Part shown: piece after piece, positions 23,913 through 36,372 of the stretch
Layout of the letters: every line of letters starts with the position of its first letter
Numbering within the stretch: the stretch's first letter is position 1
Assembly (NCBI GenBank): GCA_028023455.1
Contig: JAQFVV010012434.1
Span: forward strand, 3,414,928 to 3,478,927
Direction of reading: 5' to 3'
DNA: 64,000 nt
From: Epiperipatus broadwayi
Lineage: Eukaryota; Onychophora; Udeonychophora; Euonychophora; Peripatidae
Program-made: the position numbers and the translations under genes
The notes under the pieces: generated by a model
Database searches by the model: none
The model's input: the letters and a program-made list of their open reading frames with translations, nothing else
Told to the model about the DNA's origin: nothing

Positions 23913-26900
23913 TTCCATGTGTTTATTATATGTAATTTTTAAAAACAAATATAAGTACAATCAAAAAAAAAATTAAATGTGTAATCATTTTCTTAGAAGG
24001 TCATATTGACCTTAAAGAAACAATGTGGCACTCTAAAATAATGCTTGTATTCAATTAAACAAGTTGAGATTATTTACTTTTCTCATGAATGAGTTATTAA
24101 CTCTTTAATCTATTAATCCCACACTCTACTAAACTATGCAGGACAAAAATATATGTTGACATTCTCAATTTCTTTCACTTTTTTAAAAAAAGGACAAAAA
24201 ACTCATTGGGTTTACCCTATTTGACCAAATGCCATGACAGTCACTTTTTAAAAAATTAAACAGCAGTATGATAAAAATATTTAAAATAAACTTATGGTTA
24301 GTTGGTTGAATATAACATTGGTTCTAGAATACCTAAATGACAGTGTCAGGTCCACTCAATTAATTATAGAAGTTTTTTTTTTACTTTGTACTAAACCACA
24401 CACCTTCGTTGCATTGCAAAGTGTTATTTCTATCATGTGACTTTATCAATTTTTTTTATTTTAATGACTTGACATGGAAAGAAATAATACTTGCTTCTTT
24501 TATCATTTTTAAATTAGTCTTGTTAATTCCAATCATTGATAGATTCAGTTCATTATCTATAAAACTACTTTCCTCTACTGTGTTTATCTGGAGAACTTTC
24601 CCAGCAGATAGACTACTTCTTGCACAGGTTATTTGCTTATTCTAGCAGAGGACTTCCATCATAATCAATCTTCAGATTCTCAACAACTGAGCTAACTTCC
24701 GTTTTTTTTTTTTTAATATTATTTTAAAGTAATTATAGATTACATATAATAACACAGGAATAAAAAGCAAAAAAGCAGCGCCCTTTTTTAGGGAAATTCG
24801 AAAATTGTGCTAAATAAGCTTATTAACTTCTAAAATGAGAATAACAGAAAATGAACATATATATACATTTTTATATGTATGTTTTTTTTTTAATAGTTGA
24901 AAAAAAAAGTCTTCATATAAGCAAAAGAGAACTTCTCTTGAACAATAAATTATAAGATCTGAAATATTAATAACATTCTTCTGATTAAATCATATATAAT
25001 TTAGCACCATTTTATATTATTAATATTTATAAACAAAACTACCAAACACATATTTAATTTAAAATTTTTATTTACCAAAATACTTATTTTTTGTTTTAAT
25101 TTTTTAATTTCTTTAATTTAATAGTAATCACCTATTTTACTATTCACTTGCTTTATCAGTTTCTTCTAAGGTTAAAGTTTTGTTATCTCAAAACCTTTAC
25201 TAAGATTAATAGACTTTGTCGCTGCCTGGATCCACAAATGATTTAAGTCAAAACTTATATATCACAGTTTAACAATAAAAGTTAAGTATGTAGGTCTGTG
25301 AAATAATATTTTATTTATATTATTTTACAATTGGGAATTTTACAATTATATCGCAATTATAATTATTTTTTAAATACTTCAGATTGGAATATAGTACACA
25401 CGCACATATATGTTATATAGCATAAAAAAATAAAATTTAGTTTAAATATAAGTCAGTTTACAATATGTTAGCAAAAGTTGATAATGGGTAAGTATTTTTT
25501 TGGGGAAAAGGTGTTATAATACTTTATGGTACCATTTAAGGTTGTAAAACAGTAATTTTGAACACACACACACACGTATATATATATGTCAATAAATAAC
25601 TACAAGGTTTGGCATAGATTAATCTTTTAATATTTAAATTTCAAATATCGCTATTGGTGCCATATTTATAACTAATAATAAAATAATATTAATTAGAAGA
25701 GATTGTATTATTAATTAAATTTCCTTATTAACCTAATTGAATGTTATGAAATACTTAGTTGACAATGCGGGAATTTAAAGATGGTAATTGAGAATCTATT
25801 TTGATAGTGGAAAAAAATTTCAGATTCATTTGTCTTTTATCGAAGCTAATTTTATTTATAAAATACTTTATTTAACTTCTCAAAGATTGTCAAGTACTAT
25901 AGGAATATCAGAAAATATCAAGGTCAATACAATCTTGACTCAGAATTAATTTTTTATGTGGCTCATTAGTTACTGTTTTTTGATGGCTGAATAATTAATT
26001 ATTCATATTGGCATTTTCAAATGGCTGAAATTTTAATAACTGGATTGGATGAATAGTTATTTGTATATAATGCAGTATGTTCTACCATAGGTGTAAAAAA
26101 TATTGTAAAACTAAAAATCTTTTTACATTCTTTTCTATCTTTCTGGAACAATTTTTGTTACAGGGTTAAGATGTTTCTTTTTCCCTCATATATATTATTC
26201 TATCTCTCAAAATATTGATTTTAATTTGTTTCTTTACAAACATTTCCTTTTTTTCTTTTCAATTTCGCTATCTTATTTTACATATGTTCTCAATAATTAG
26301 CTAATAGATCATCTTTCTCCATTTTAAGCAAATTAGCAACATCTTTTTGCTTACCATCCTCTGCCACAAGGATAAACAATTCTTCCATTAAGCTATACCC
26401 TGATATAGCCTTGTAAAGAATAATTGACTGAGTTGGATACATAGATGCTTTCTTCTGAATTATCTCTGTATATATATAATACTATATCTACATATAGTTC
26501 AATTGTAAAAAAAAATATTTATATAAAATCAATAGCTTTTATCTAAGTCAAAGGTGGAATTTTAATTTTTAGAATGATTTTTTCTAATAATTATTATTTG
26601 AATGCTATCTAGGTGTATGGAATGAAAATACTGAAAATTCTTTTGGTCACTTTTTCAATTTATAAACAAAATGTTTCTTATGCATCAAATGTTGAAGTTG
26701 TTTATTTATATATTTATTTAGAAAAGATTTGTTTATTACTTAATAAATATATATGTTCATATGTTTTTGTTTTTATCAGAGCGTTTACCATCTTAGCACA
26801 ACCTTATTGTAGTTATGCAGTTACACAGAAGTCAGAATGAATCTTCATTATGGATGCATTTTGAAACATCCATGTTACTTTTTTCAAGTGATTAAAAAGA

Positions 26901-27528
26901 CATACATAGCATATGTAGTTTAACTGTATATATACAATTTTAAATATGCTGAAATATATCTTTATATATATATATATACAAAATAACTTTGGAATAAACT
27001 TTACAATATTCATTATATCTATATAAAAAGCCAGATATAGCCAGCTTATGGCAATGCACACTATCCTAAGTAGCATTTAACAGTTAAATTTTATTTTAAA
27101 AATCTCATGATGTTCCCCTGTGAATGAACAACTTTCCATAATATATGTACATTAACACAATTATATTGTTTATTTAATGTGTTGTCTGTCATATTTAAAT
27201 ACTTTAATTTTTCTTTCTTCAAAACGTTTTTCATATGTTAAAAATGATTTGAAGAAAAATCAAAGAATCATATTTTATAATTATGAAAGACAATGTAATA
27301 ATATAATTGTGTTGATATACCTAATTTCTGGATACTGTGGCCATTCACATAGGAATGTTATTGTTGTGTGACTTTAGTGAGATTTTTAAAAAATTTCTAA
27401 TTGTTAAATGCTATTTAGAATGATGAACACTGCAGTAAACTGGCTATATCTATTTTTTTTATTGGTATATTGAATGTTGTAGAGTTTATCTCAGATATTT
27501 TGTTTACTATATTTATTTCATCTCATTA
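23913..27528. other. AT-rich intergenic stretch
   Basis: No gene supported. It contains short homopolymers (T12 near 24703), (CA)n/(TA)n patches at 25395-25410 and 25563-25587, and small open frames with no recognisable family (24409-24645, 26613-26840, 26813-27076, 27177-27371). Confidence 0.6.
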
Positions 27529-27555
27529 TATATATATATATATATATATTAGGTT

Positions 27556-27593
<38 letters not shown>

Positions 27594-27603
27594 AACCTAA
27601 TAG
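27529..27603. repeat. (TA)n hairpin at the edge of a segmental duplication
   Basis: Two (TA)n tracts surround the inverted pair ATTAGGTTACAATATAT and ATATATTGTAACCTAAT, giving a perfect cruciform-capable sequence. Its right half starts the duplicated segment shared with 33.9 kb. Confidence 0.8.
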
Positions 27604-30600
27604 TATCACTGCAATTCTATAATATAATTAAAGTACTGCAAAAATCTTGTTGACTTTATTTTTATAGTTTAGAAATATATTCATGACTTTCATTGGTTAA
27701 ATTGCATATAATATAATCAATATCAAGTACAAAGGTCTTTCATATTCATGCTCACGGGAAAATATAATTATATAAAGCATTTAAAAGTGGCTTTTCAAAC
27801 AGATTTTATGATCAATACTTGTATAAAAATATGTATAACTATATTTTTATTATTATTTTTATTAAAGAACAGAGTTATTGAATTGTATAAATAAACAGAA
27901 GTGTTCACATGCATAAAACAAATAATTTACTATAGAAATACAGAATAGAATTATAAATCTGACATTTTAACATAAAATATTTTAAATAAAAGTAATTATA
28001 TTTAAGATTACACTTTAACTTAAGGAATAGAAAAAACATTTCTTACATTTTATATTGTATGTCCATATGTAGAAACTTGCATGTTTAAATTTAGATTTAG
28101 TAAAATTAATTTAAGGTTTAGTTCTTTATATTTATTTAATAATGTTTATTAAAAAGTCAACTTAAATTTATTTAAAATAAATATCTGGGAAGTCTTAAGA
28201 TTTACAATTTATTTATTTTAACTAAATGATTATCATATTATTTTAAACCTGATAATAGAAATGAAGCATTTGAAAAAGTTTAAAATTATTATTTTTTCTC
28301 TTCATTTTTGAATGGTGTTCATAAAAATTTACCATGTTGATTTAAAAATCTTAGCATCTATCATCTGCCTGGGAATAACCATGACAGTTTTTCCAAATTT
28401 TCTCAGAAAAATTAGAAAATACCAGTGCATAATGAGAAATGTTTTGTAATCCAGACATCAGGCCTTCAACTGGTATAAAAGCTAAATTTTAGACAATTCA
28501 GTCTTTCACAAATTGATTGCCATCAAAACTTCAGCATGTTAAAAAGTTTAAATAGCCATTTCATTTGCATCATCAACATGATCATTTAGGATAACCCATT
28601 CTTGATATTTTGCCTTTACTGGGCAAAATGACTTATCATACTAAGAAAAGTATGAATAACAGCAAATAAAACAGAAACTGTAATTAATTAATTAATTATT
28701 ATTTCAAGAAATATCATTGATTGTGGTCAACTATTAATGGAAAATGGATAAATTGACTCATGGAATGCTGCCTAACAACTTCAAATTAAATCATTGGATT
28801 TTTTCAATTGTAAGTAAGAGCAAATATATCTTATTTGGAAAAATATGTTTATCAACTTCAAATAAGTTGCTGATATTTATTCTCAAAATATTGGAAGATA
28901 AATGATCTCTTTACTTCAGAATTCATATTACATCTCAATATTGTGAGTTTATTTCATCTTTAATTATGGAAGGAAAAAAACTTTAAATAATAATTTTTCA
29001 ACTCAAATATGCTGCTATAAACTTTGTCACTTGGAGAGATGTAAATGTTAATTCAAAATCATATTGTTTATGTATAATAAACTATTTGCATGATAATATA
29101 TTTGATCAAAACTATTTAGCAACATGGACTAAGGATCTATAAATGAATGGATTAATTATATACTTCAAATGAAATAAGTTCTGAATGCTAATCCTTTGAA
29201 TAAAATTATAACATCTTTTCAAATGAGTTAAATTGCTTCATATAATAAACTACAATTTATTTCCCATACTTCATAAAATAGATAATGTATTGTGAATGTC
29301 AAATCTTTAAATGTCATTAACGAATTATGAATTACCAATGCAAGAATTAAATATGATAATCATCAAATTTATAAGCAATCCTTAAAATGGATTAATGTGT
29401 TAAATGTAACTTACCTTGAACTAACAAATATAAAAATGGGATTTATTAATCTTTATATTATGTTCTAGAAAGGATTATATTACAAATGAAGTTAATTGTG
29501 CCTTACATCATCTTTGATGCTGTTATTAAAATGTGTTCATGAATTTCCAAGAATATTGTAATATTCTCACATGTCAATATTTTATTGGAATAAATTTTGA
29601 AATCAGTATAAGTGTTGGAAGTATAAACCAATAGATTGTTTAATGAACGTTATTTTTTAGTTAGTTAATATTGTTAATAAAATAAAGAATAAAGTAGTTT
29701 TTCAAATATTATTAAATGAATGAACAGATAATATTTTTATTAATTTTATTACTAATGATATTGGATATGAGTAAATGTGATTAAATTAGATTTAGTTGTA
29801 TAATGCAAGTAACTTTTAAACTTGTATAAAACTATACTATATTGCAATTATTATGTTTTATGGGTTTTTAAATTCAACCTCAAAGATTAAATGGAGTTAA
29901 GCATCCTTATTTAGATAAATAAATCTGTAATAAATATTTTATGCATCACTCTTATGTGTTAGGATTAAATTTCCAAGTGTTATATAGTATGTAATAAGGC
30001 ATACTAATGATCTAGTTATATTTTGGTAGTTAGAGTCTAATGTTTAAGTATGCAAACAAACCCAGTAAAGAATCTTGAGGTGGAATAAATAAAAATAAGC
30101 TCACTGTTGTAAAGATCATTTAGGTATGCTAGACAATAACTGCATTTACTTATTTAAAAAAAATAAAAATTCCAATATTATTAAGCAAAGTTGATTAAGA
30201 ATTAATTAGTTAGTGAAAGAAATTAATTAAAAACAGCATGAAACATTTATCATTTATTTTGATGATGATAATATTATTCTCCCTTATTTAAATTTAGAAT
30301 AATTTTGAAATAATATGCAACTTATTCCTATTAAATGTTAGGGTCTTTGCAACACTGTGTGATAATATATTTTCCATATCCCAAGTTTAGATTAAATTTA
30401 GAAAACAAATATTAATATTTATTAGATATTTTATACAATTTTCTTTATTGTTATTATTCATTTTATCATTTATTTTATGTTGTGTAATAAAGTAATTGTT
30501 AATTTTTTTAGTAGTTCTCTTCTGTTGTTGCATATTCACTGTATAAAGATTATATTTGTTATAATATTACACATAAAACCTATTTGGATTAAATAAATCA

Positions 30601-31095
30601 CATTGTATTGATTTTATCTGAAATACAAAGGTATTGGATAAGATGAGGTAGATAAAATGCGTTTTACATTATCATATTCTAAGATGAATAATTACACTTT
30701 ATATCCATGTTGCTATTTTGTTATTTTTTGTAACCCTGAAAAATTATTAGTCAACTTTATAATTAAAATTTCTAGCCTTAGATTAAATACGGCTTCATTT
30801 ACTCTTAATTAGCTCTTATAGTAAGAAAGTATATTTGCAAAATATTTCCATTAAAGTATAAAAGAATAAGAGTACACATATTATTGAATCACCCTGAGAA
30901 ATTTATTTATTATTTTATTGAATCGATTATTAAAGTAGAGAATAGTTTTAGCCTTTGTTGAAATATAAAACTTGTATGTAGGCAATTGAAATTTATGTTA
31001 ATAGTTGCATTTCCACATTATTGCCATCCTCTCAAGCGACCTTTTGCATTTTTTTTTAGATTAAGATTTTTTTTTTTTTGTGAGTTATAATTTAG
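27593..31095. repeat. Segmental duplication, copy A
   Basis: About 3.5 kb of AT-rich noncoding DNA aligns in direct orientation with 33908-37645. Landmarks in both: TATCACTGCAATTSTATAAT at the start, TAAAAGTGGCTTTTCAA, GATTAATGTGTTAAATGTAA, GTCTTTGCAACACTGT, and TTGCCATSSTCTCAA near the end. Copy A holds about 875 bp (roughly 29465-30338) absent from copy B. No coding content is seen. Divergence is moderate, so the event is not recent. Confidence 0.85.
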
Positions 31096-31717
31096 CATCA
31101 CAATGTTTAGGCCCAATAACGATTGCTATATATTTAAGTTTTATTAGTAGTTAGTTCTGGCTATAAAATGCGATCCAAAACTTGTATTTCTCTGTTGTCA
31201 AATTAGGATTTATAAAAGAAAAGTGCAGATGCAAATGATGTATTAAATTAATGAATCCATAATAAATTATTGTCATGAATATTAAAGTTTATTTTATGAC
31301 ATTGATGATGCTAATTGCTTAATCTATATAGATAATGAAGCAATTTATTATTTTTACTGTCAAACTTACATTATAATATCACTGATCTGTTAATGTATGA
31401 GGAAGAGACTATATTCCAAAATAAATGAGTAAAATATATTAATGATAGTGATGGTTCGTTTTAACCTATTTTGCTATTGTCATTGAAAAATTTGGCATTT
31501 TCTTTGGGATGGATGAGAGGAGTCCAAAATTTCAGCAGGCAAATATATTTAGTGTATTGATGCTTATTAGTATTCAATTTTTATATATGTGTTATATTAC
31601 TACTACTACTACTTTTTAAAAATGGAAAACACTAACAAAAATATATTGGCTGGCCTGAAAATGCACTCTCAATTATTATAAATCAGCACTTATTAAGAAA
31701 AATGCAAGAGAATTTTG
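31096..31717. other. AT-rich spacer
   Basis: Nothing recognised beyond (TAC)n at about 31600-31612. Confidence 0.6.
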
Positions 31718-31862
31718 TTAAATCCCAAAATAGGATGTGAGAAAATTCAGTGAATAAAATAAACGAATCTCAAAATGAGATGTGAGAGAATTCAGTTAAA
31801 TCTTAAATAAGATGTGAGAGGGTTTAGTTAGTAAAATAAATAAATCTCAAAATCAGATAAAA
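31718..31862. repeat. Irregular tandem repeat of 35-45 bp
   Basis: Four diverged units share AAATCYCAAAAT-GATGTGAGAGAATTCAG. It lies just before the gag-like relic and could be its leader region. Confidence 0.6.
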
Positions 31863-31899
31863 AAACAAATTAAAAAAAAAAAAACAAGAAAAAGTATGA

Positions 31900-33340
31900 T
31901 GTAACTCAGATTGATGTAGAAAAATTGAGTGAAAAATTAAAGTATTTGACATTAATTGTATGATAGCTAAAAAATATTTTAATCAAAATCTGCAAAACAT
32001 TAGGTCAAATTTAATTGTTTAAAAAATGGGGAGATACTAAATTTGCTATATTAGAAGAAAAGTTAGGGGGATTTTATTCTGCAGTGATGAGTCGGTGAAT
32101 AGTTACTAATTAACATATTAAACAGAGAGAAATGACTGGAAAAATTTAAGAATGAGAAGATAAATTTAGTAAATCTGTTGAGAATTATAAAATACTAAAG
32201 AAATCGCTTTATGTCATATTAACTTGAAAGCTAAGGTACAAATAGTAAATGATGACTTTTAAAGTTCTCAATAAAAATGAATTCAATAACATTAAGAAAG
32301 AGTCAAAATGTCGTCCAAACTTGAAGAAGATATTAAGAGACTTCAAAAGATGTAAAGAGATTTTTGAAAATTCAACAGGATCAAACAAATTAGTGAATAT
32401 AATTATAATATCTCCACTAAGTTTGAAAAATTAAAAAAAAAAAAATAGAGGAAAGATGACTAATTAAAAAGAAGAAAATAAAATGTATCTGGAAAACATC
32501 TGAATAAAAATGCTCAAGTGTATGACTTAAGTTAAAAAATAGAAGAGATTCAAACTACTTCATAGAAAAATATAGTAATTCACAGTCCTCTGATTCAAAA
32601 TATGGTAGAAAAAAATCTTAGTTTTATGCACATAACACAATCAAAGGTAAATGTGATACCTTGTATTTGTATCAAAATATAACTAATATTACTTCTTTAG
32701 AGCATAGTCCTAATCCATTACTAACATTAGAAAGGGAAAAAGGTATATCTAAAAATTCTACTTCATTAAAGTTTATTAAAATAAAAATCATTAAGGAGAG
32801 TATTATAAGAATTCCTTGGAATACCTTCATAGTCTAGAGGAACTTTTTGCATTAAGTAATCATTTGTGTAATGTGGCCAAAGATTGTTGGCAATCTTTAT
32901 TTATAAAACCTCACATTTATGGTAATTATAAGCATTTAATGCTAACAATTTTGGGAGAAAATCACCAAGATAATGCAAATTACCAGGTTTCTCAAAAGAA
33001 CTACACAGTTAACAAAGGCAGCTATACTCAATTTTTTTAAAAAACAAAGTGTAAAATTAAAAAAAAAAAGTTTTCTCTTTAACTGAGTATCAGATAGTCC
33101 AAATATTACATTATAATCTACCATAACATGTTAAGCAGACTCTAATAGTTGCATACTATAAGACTATTGAGTAGATAACTGAAATCCTCAATTCATTAGA
33201 AATAAGTGAGAGGTCATATGAAAGTAGATACAAGCATCATAATAAAACAGCTAGTTATACACTCTCAAATGTTAATGTATCTTTTCAGAATAGAAATAAT
33301 TATAAAAGCAAAACATGATGCATCAAAGGTCAAATCCCTA
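31900..33340 (+). pseudogene. LTR-retrotransposon gag relic
   Basis: Plus-strand coding-like DNA, purine-rich unlike its flanks. The first part contains KKWGDTKFAILEEKLGGFYS and REMTGKI with a Lys/Glu-rich tail; the open frame 32249-32434 continues this basic region. The second part (32790-33330) contains NSLEYLHSLEELFALSNHLC, WQSLFIKPHIYGNYKHLML, then TEYQIVQILHYNLP and ITEILNSLEIS. This resembles the Gag matrix/capsid pattern of a Trp-containing helix, a basic middle, an Ile-Val-x-x-Ile-x-x-x-Leu-Pro helix and a final Thr-x-x-(Glu/Leu). Many stops and frame changes. No zinc knuckle, protease or polymerase was found. Family assignment is tentative. Confidence 0.45.
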
Positions 33341-33397
33341 TAAAATTCACTCTAGTAATAAAGATAAAAGAAAAAAGCTTATTGCAAATACTAGTTT

Positions 33398-33637
33398 GAA
33401 AATAAGGTACTGGTGGAAATGGGCTTACATGTGGCAACCAATGACACCAAGTGGGAAGCTTTGTTGCCAGCTAGCTGGTGGCATGTTTCTGTGATCACGC
33501 TTGGGGAACAGCGCCACCTAGTGGCTGGAACCTACATTGCTGCTTTTGGGCCCCTACTGTGGATATTTCTGCATGTTTAAGCAGAAATGATGTCCCTAGC
33601 AGTGGCAGTACACTATCTACACCAGTACCGAAAATAA
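33398..33637. mobile_element. MITE with 8-bp target duplication (hAT-like)
   Basis: A 224-bp island of much higher G+C (33406-33629) has terminal inverted repeats GGTACTGGTG / CACCAGTACC and is bounded by GAAAATAA at 33398-33405 and 33630-33637. An exact 8-bp duplication with short inverted ends is the signature of hAT-type elements, although the termini do not show the common CAG...CTG form. The interior (for example GGAACAGCGCCACCTAGTGG) has no coding capacity, so it is non-autonomous. Confidence 0.75.
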
Positions 33638-35378
33638 TAGTGATTATAAAATATTAAGATGGTAAGATAATTTATTTTGATGAGAAAACTTAGAAAAATT
33701 GAGACTGATAAATTTAAAAAGTAATAATATACATTTTTTTCTTTTTAGTAATTTTTAAAAACTATTTAATACAAATGTCAGTATTCTAGATTAATAAATT
33801 ATAGTAATAGCCATTGTAATTTTAAAATTAAATATTACTGGTTTAGTTATTTATAGTTTAAAAAAAATTGCTAGTCAATAAATTTTTTTCCTGAGGAATG
33901 GCGTAAATTGTAACCTTACAATATCACTGCAATTGTATAATATAATTGAAAAAACTAGAAAAAAATTATTGGCTTTATTTTTATAGTTAACCAAGTACAT
34001 TCATGACAGTCATTGGTTAAATAGCATCAATTTCAAGTGCAAAAGTTTTTTATACTAATTCTCAGGATAAAATATAAATTTATAAAGCATTTAAAAGTGG
34101 CTTTTCAAGCAGATTTTATGATCAATGCTTGTATAAAAATATTTATGCTTATATTTCTGTCATTATTCTTATTAAGGAACAACACTATCAAATCTTATAA
34201 ATAAACAGAGGTTCCCCCACACATAAAACAAATAATTTGATATAGAAATAACATAAAATATTTTAAACAAAAGTAATTATATTTAAAATTACACTTTAAC
34301 TTATTGGATAGATCAAACAATTCTTACATTTTATATTTTGTATGCATGTATGGAAGCTTATGTATTTAAATTTAGATTTAGTAAAATTAATTTAAATTGG
34401 TTTAGTTTGCTAGGATATTTTTTAATAATATTTATTAAAAATTAGCTTAAATTTAATTGAAATATATATCTGGGAACTATTAAAATTTGTAATTTACTTA
34501 TTTTAACTAAATGATTGTTATATTATTTTAAACCTGAAAGTAAAAATGAAGCAATTGAAAAAGTTTGAAATTATTATTTCTCTCTTCATTTTTGAATGGT
34601 ATTTATAAAAAAAATTACCACATTAATTCAAAAATCTTAGCAACTATTATCTGCCTGATAATAACCTTGACAACCCTTACAAATTTTCCTGAAAAAATAA
34701 GGAAATTCCAGTGCATAATGGGAAATATGTTGTATTCCAGATATCATGTGATCAACTGGTCTAAAAGCTGAATTTTGAAAATTCAGACAGTTTTCAAAAA
34801 ATATGATTGCCATCAAAACTTCAGAAAGTTAAAAACTTTAAGTAGTCATTTTGTCTGCTATCAACAACATGATCAGTTAGGCTAACCCATTCTAGGTATT
34901 TTGCCTTTTCTGGACAAAATGACTTTTTCTCCTCATACTAAGAAAAGGATGTGCAACAGAAAATAAATCTGAAACTGTAAATAATTAATTTATTATTATT
35001 TCAACAAATTTCATTGATTGCAGTCAACTGTTAATGGAAAAATGGATAAATTGAATCATGCGCTGTCATCTATCAACTTCAAATTAAATCACTGGATTTC
35101 TTCAATTGAAAGTAAGAGTAAATAGATGATATATTTGGAAAATTATGTTTATCAACTTCAAATAAGTTGCTGCTATTTATTCTCAAAATATTGGAAAATA
35201 ACTGTTATCTTTACTTCAGAATTGTGTATATTAAATCTCAATATTATATTCTCTTGTTCTTCTCTTTCACTTTCTTTGCATATCTTCATATATTCACATA
35301 TATATTGCTTATAACAGTTCTTTCATATACACTTTAATGCAAACAAATTTTTTTAAAACTTTCTTTATTTTCTTTACA

Positions 35379-35406
35379 GTTTCAATTGCCCAGCAGTCTT
35401 CATCAG
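35379..35406 (-). other. Partial hammerhead-like core, left arm
   Basis: On the minus strand CTGATGA (35406-35400) is followed by GACTGCTGGGCAATT and GAAAC (35383-35379). Stem II is imperfect here: the 6-bp GACTGC/GCAATT pairing has a C-A mismatch and one G-T wobble. Relative to the other arm, both stem strands differ while the flanking CTGATGA and GAAACTGTAA are kept. Confidence 0.35.
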
Positions 35407-36344
35407 AGCTATGATATTTGAATAATATAAATACATAACCACCATTTCACACACACACATATATATATAAAATGCACATATATATCAAAATATACACATA
35501 TATTCCCTTCATACATATACATATATAGATCTTCATCACCTCTAGACATATATATATAAATTCCATACCTATATCTATATTGTTAATAAATATAAAAGTT
35601 GTAAGTTTAAAATAGAATTATAAGTTTTAAAAAATTGATAACAGAGGGAGTTGTTTTAAAGGAATAACAAGATAGGAAATTTTGAAAAAATCGTCATTTT
35701 AATTAAAGCAGAGAAAAATAATAGAAGTAGTAGTATTAAAGAAAAATATAAATTAGTGATATAAAGATAAAAGTTTTTAAAATTATAATTAGAGATATTA
35801 AAGTAATAAAGATATTATATATTAGATAATAATTAAACAAGATAGATAATAAGAAATGATGAAAGGAAAATTATAAAATAATATTAATAAAAAATAATAT
35901 TTAAAAAGATTTTTTAATAAAAAATTAAAAAAAGTAAAAATAAAAGTTTTAAAAAGTAAATTTTTAAAAAAAACAGTGTATTAGATATATTTTGTATATT
36001 TTTTTATATATGTGTAATTTATATGTAAGTTGAGTATACATATAGATGTGTATTTATAAATGTATATGTGGATTTGTATATATATATATGTCTATGGGTG
36101 TATGTGTATCCATGTATATATATGTATGTTTAAAAGGTATATGTGTATATATTTGGATATGCATATGTATATATAGATATAGGTATGGAATTTATATATA
36201 TGTCTAGAGATGATGTAGATCTATATATGTATATGTATGAAGAGAATATATGTGTGTATTTTTTATATATATGTGAAATGGTTATGTATTTTATATATAT
36301 GTGAAATTATGGTTATGTATTTATATTATTCAAATATTGCAGCT

Positions 36345-36372
36345 CTGATGATGACTGCTGTACAGTCGAAAC
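36345..36372 (+). other. Partial hammerhead-ribozyme-like core, right arm
   Basis: CTGATGA (36345-36351), then GACTG-CTGTA-CAGTC forming a perfect 5-bp stem with a 5-base loop (36353-36367), then GAAAC (36368-36372). This is the conserved CUGANGA, stem II, GAAA order of hammerhead ribozymes. A following stem III and cleavage triplet (UH) could not be identified, so catalytic activity is not claimed; it may be a decayed ribozyme or a convergent motif. Confidence 0.4.

Noticed and set aside
32942-33124. 60-codon minus-strand frame
   Set aside because: Antisense to the gag-like relic.
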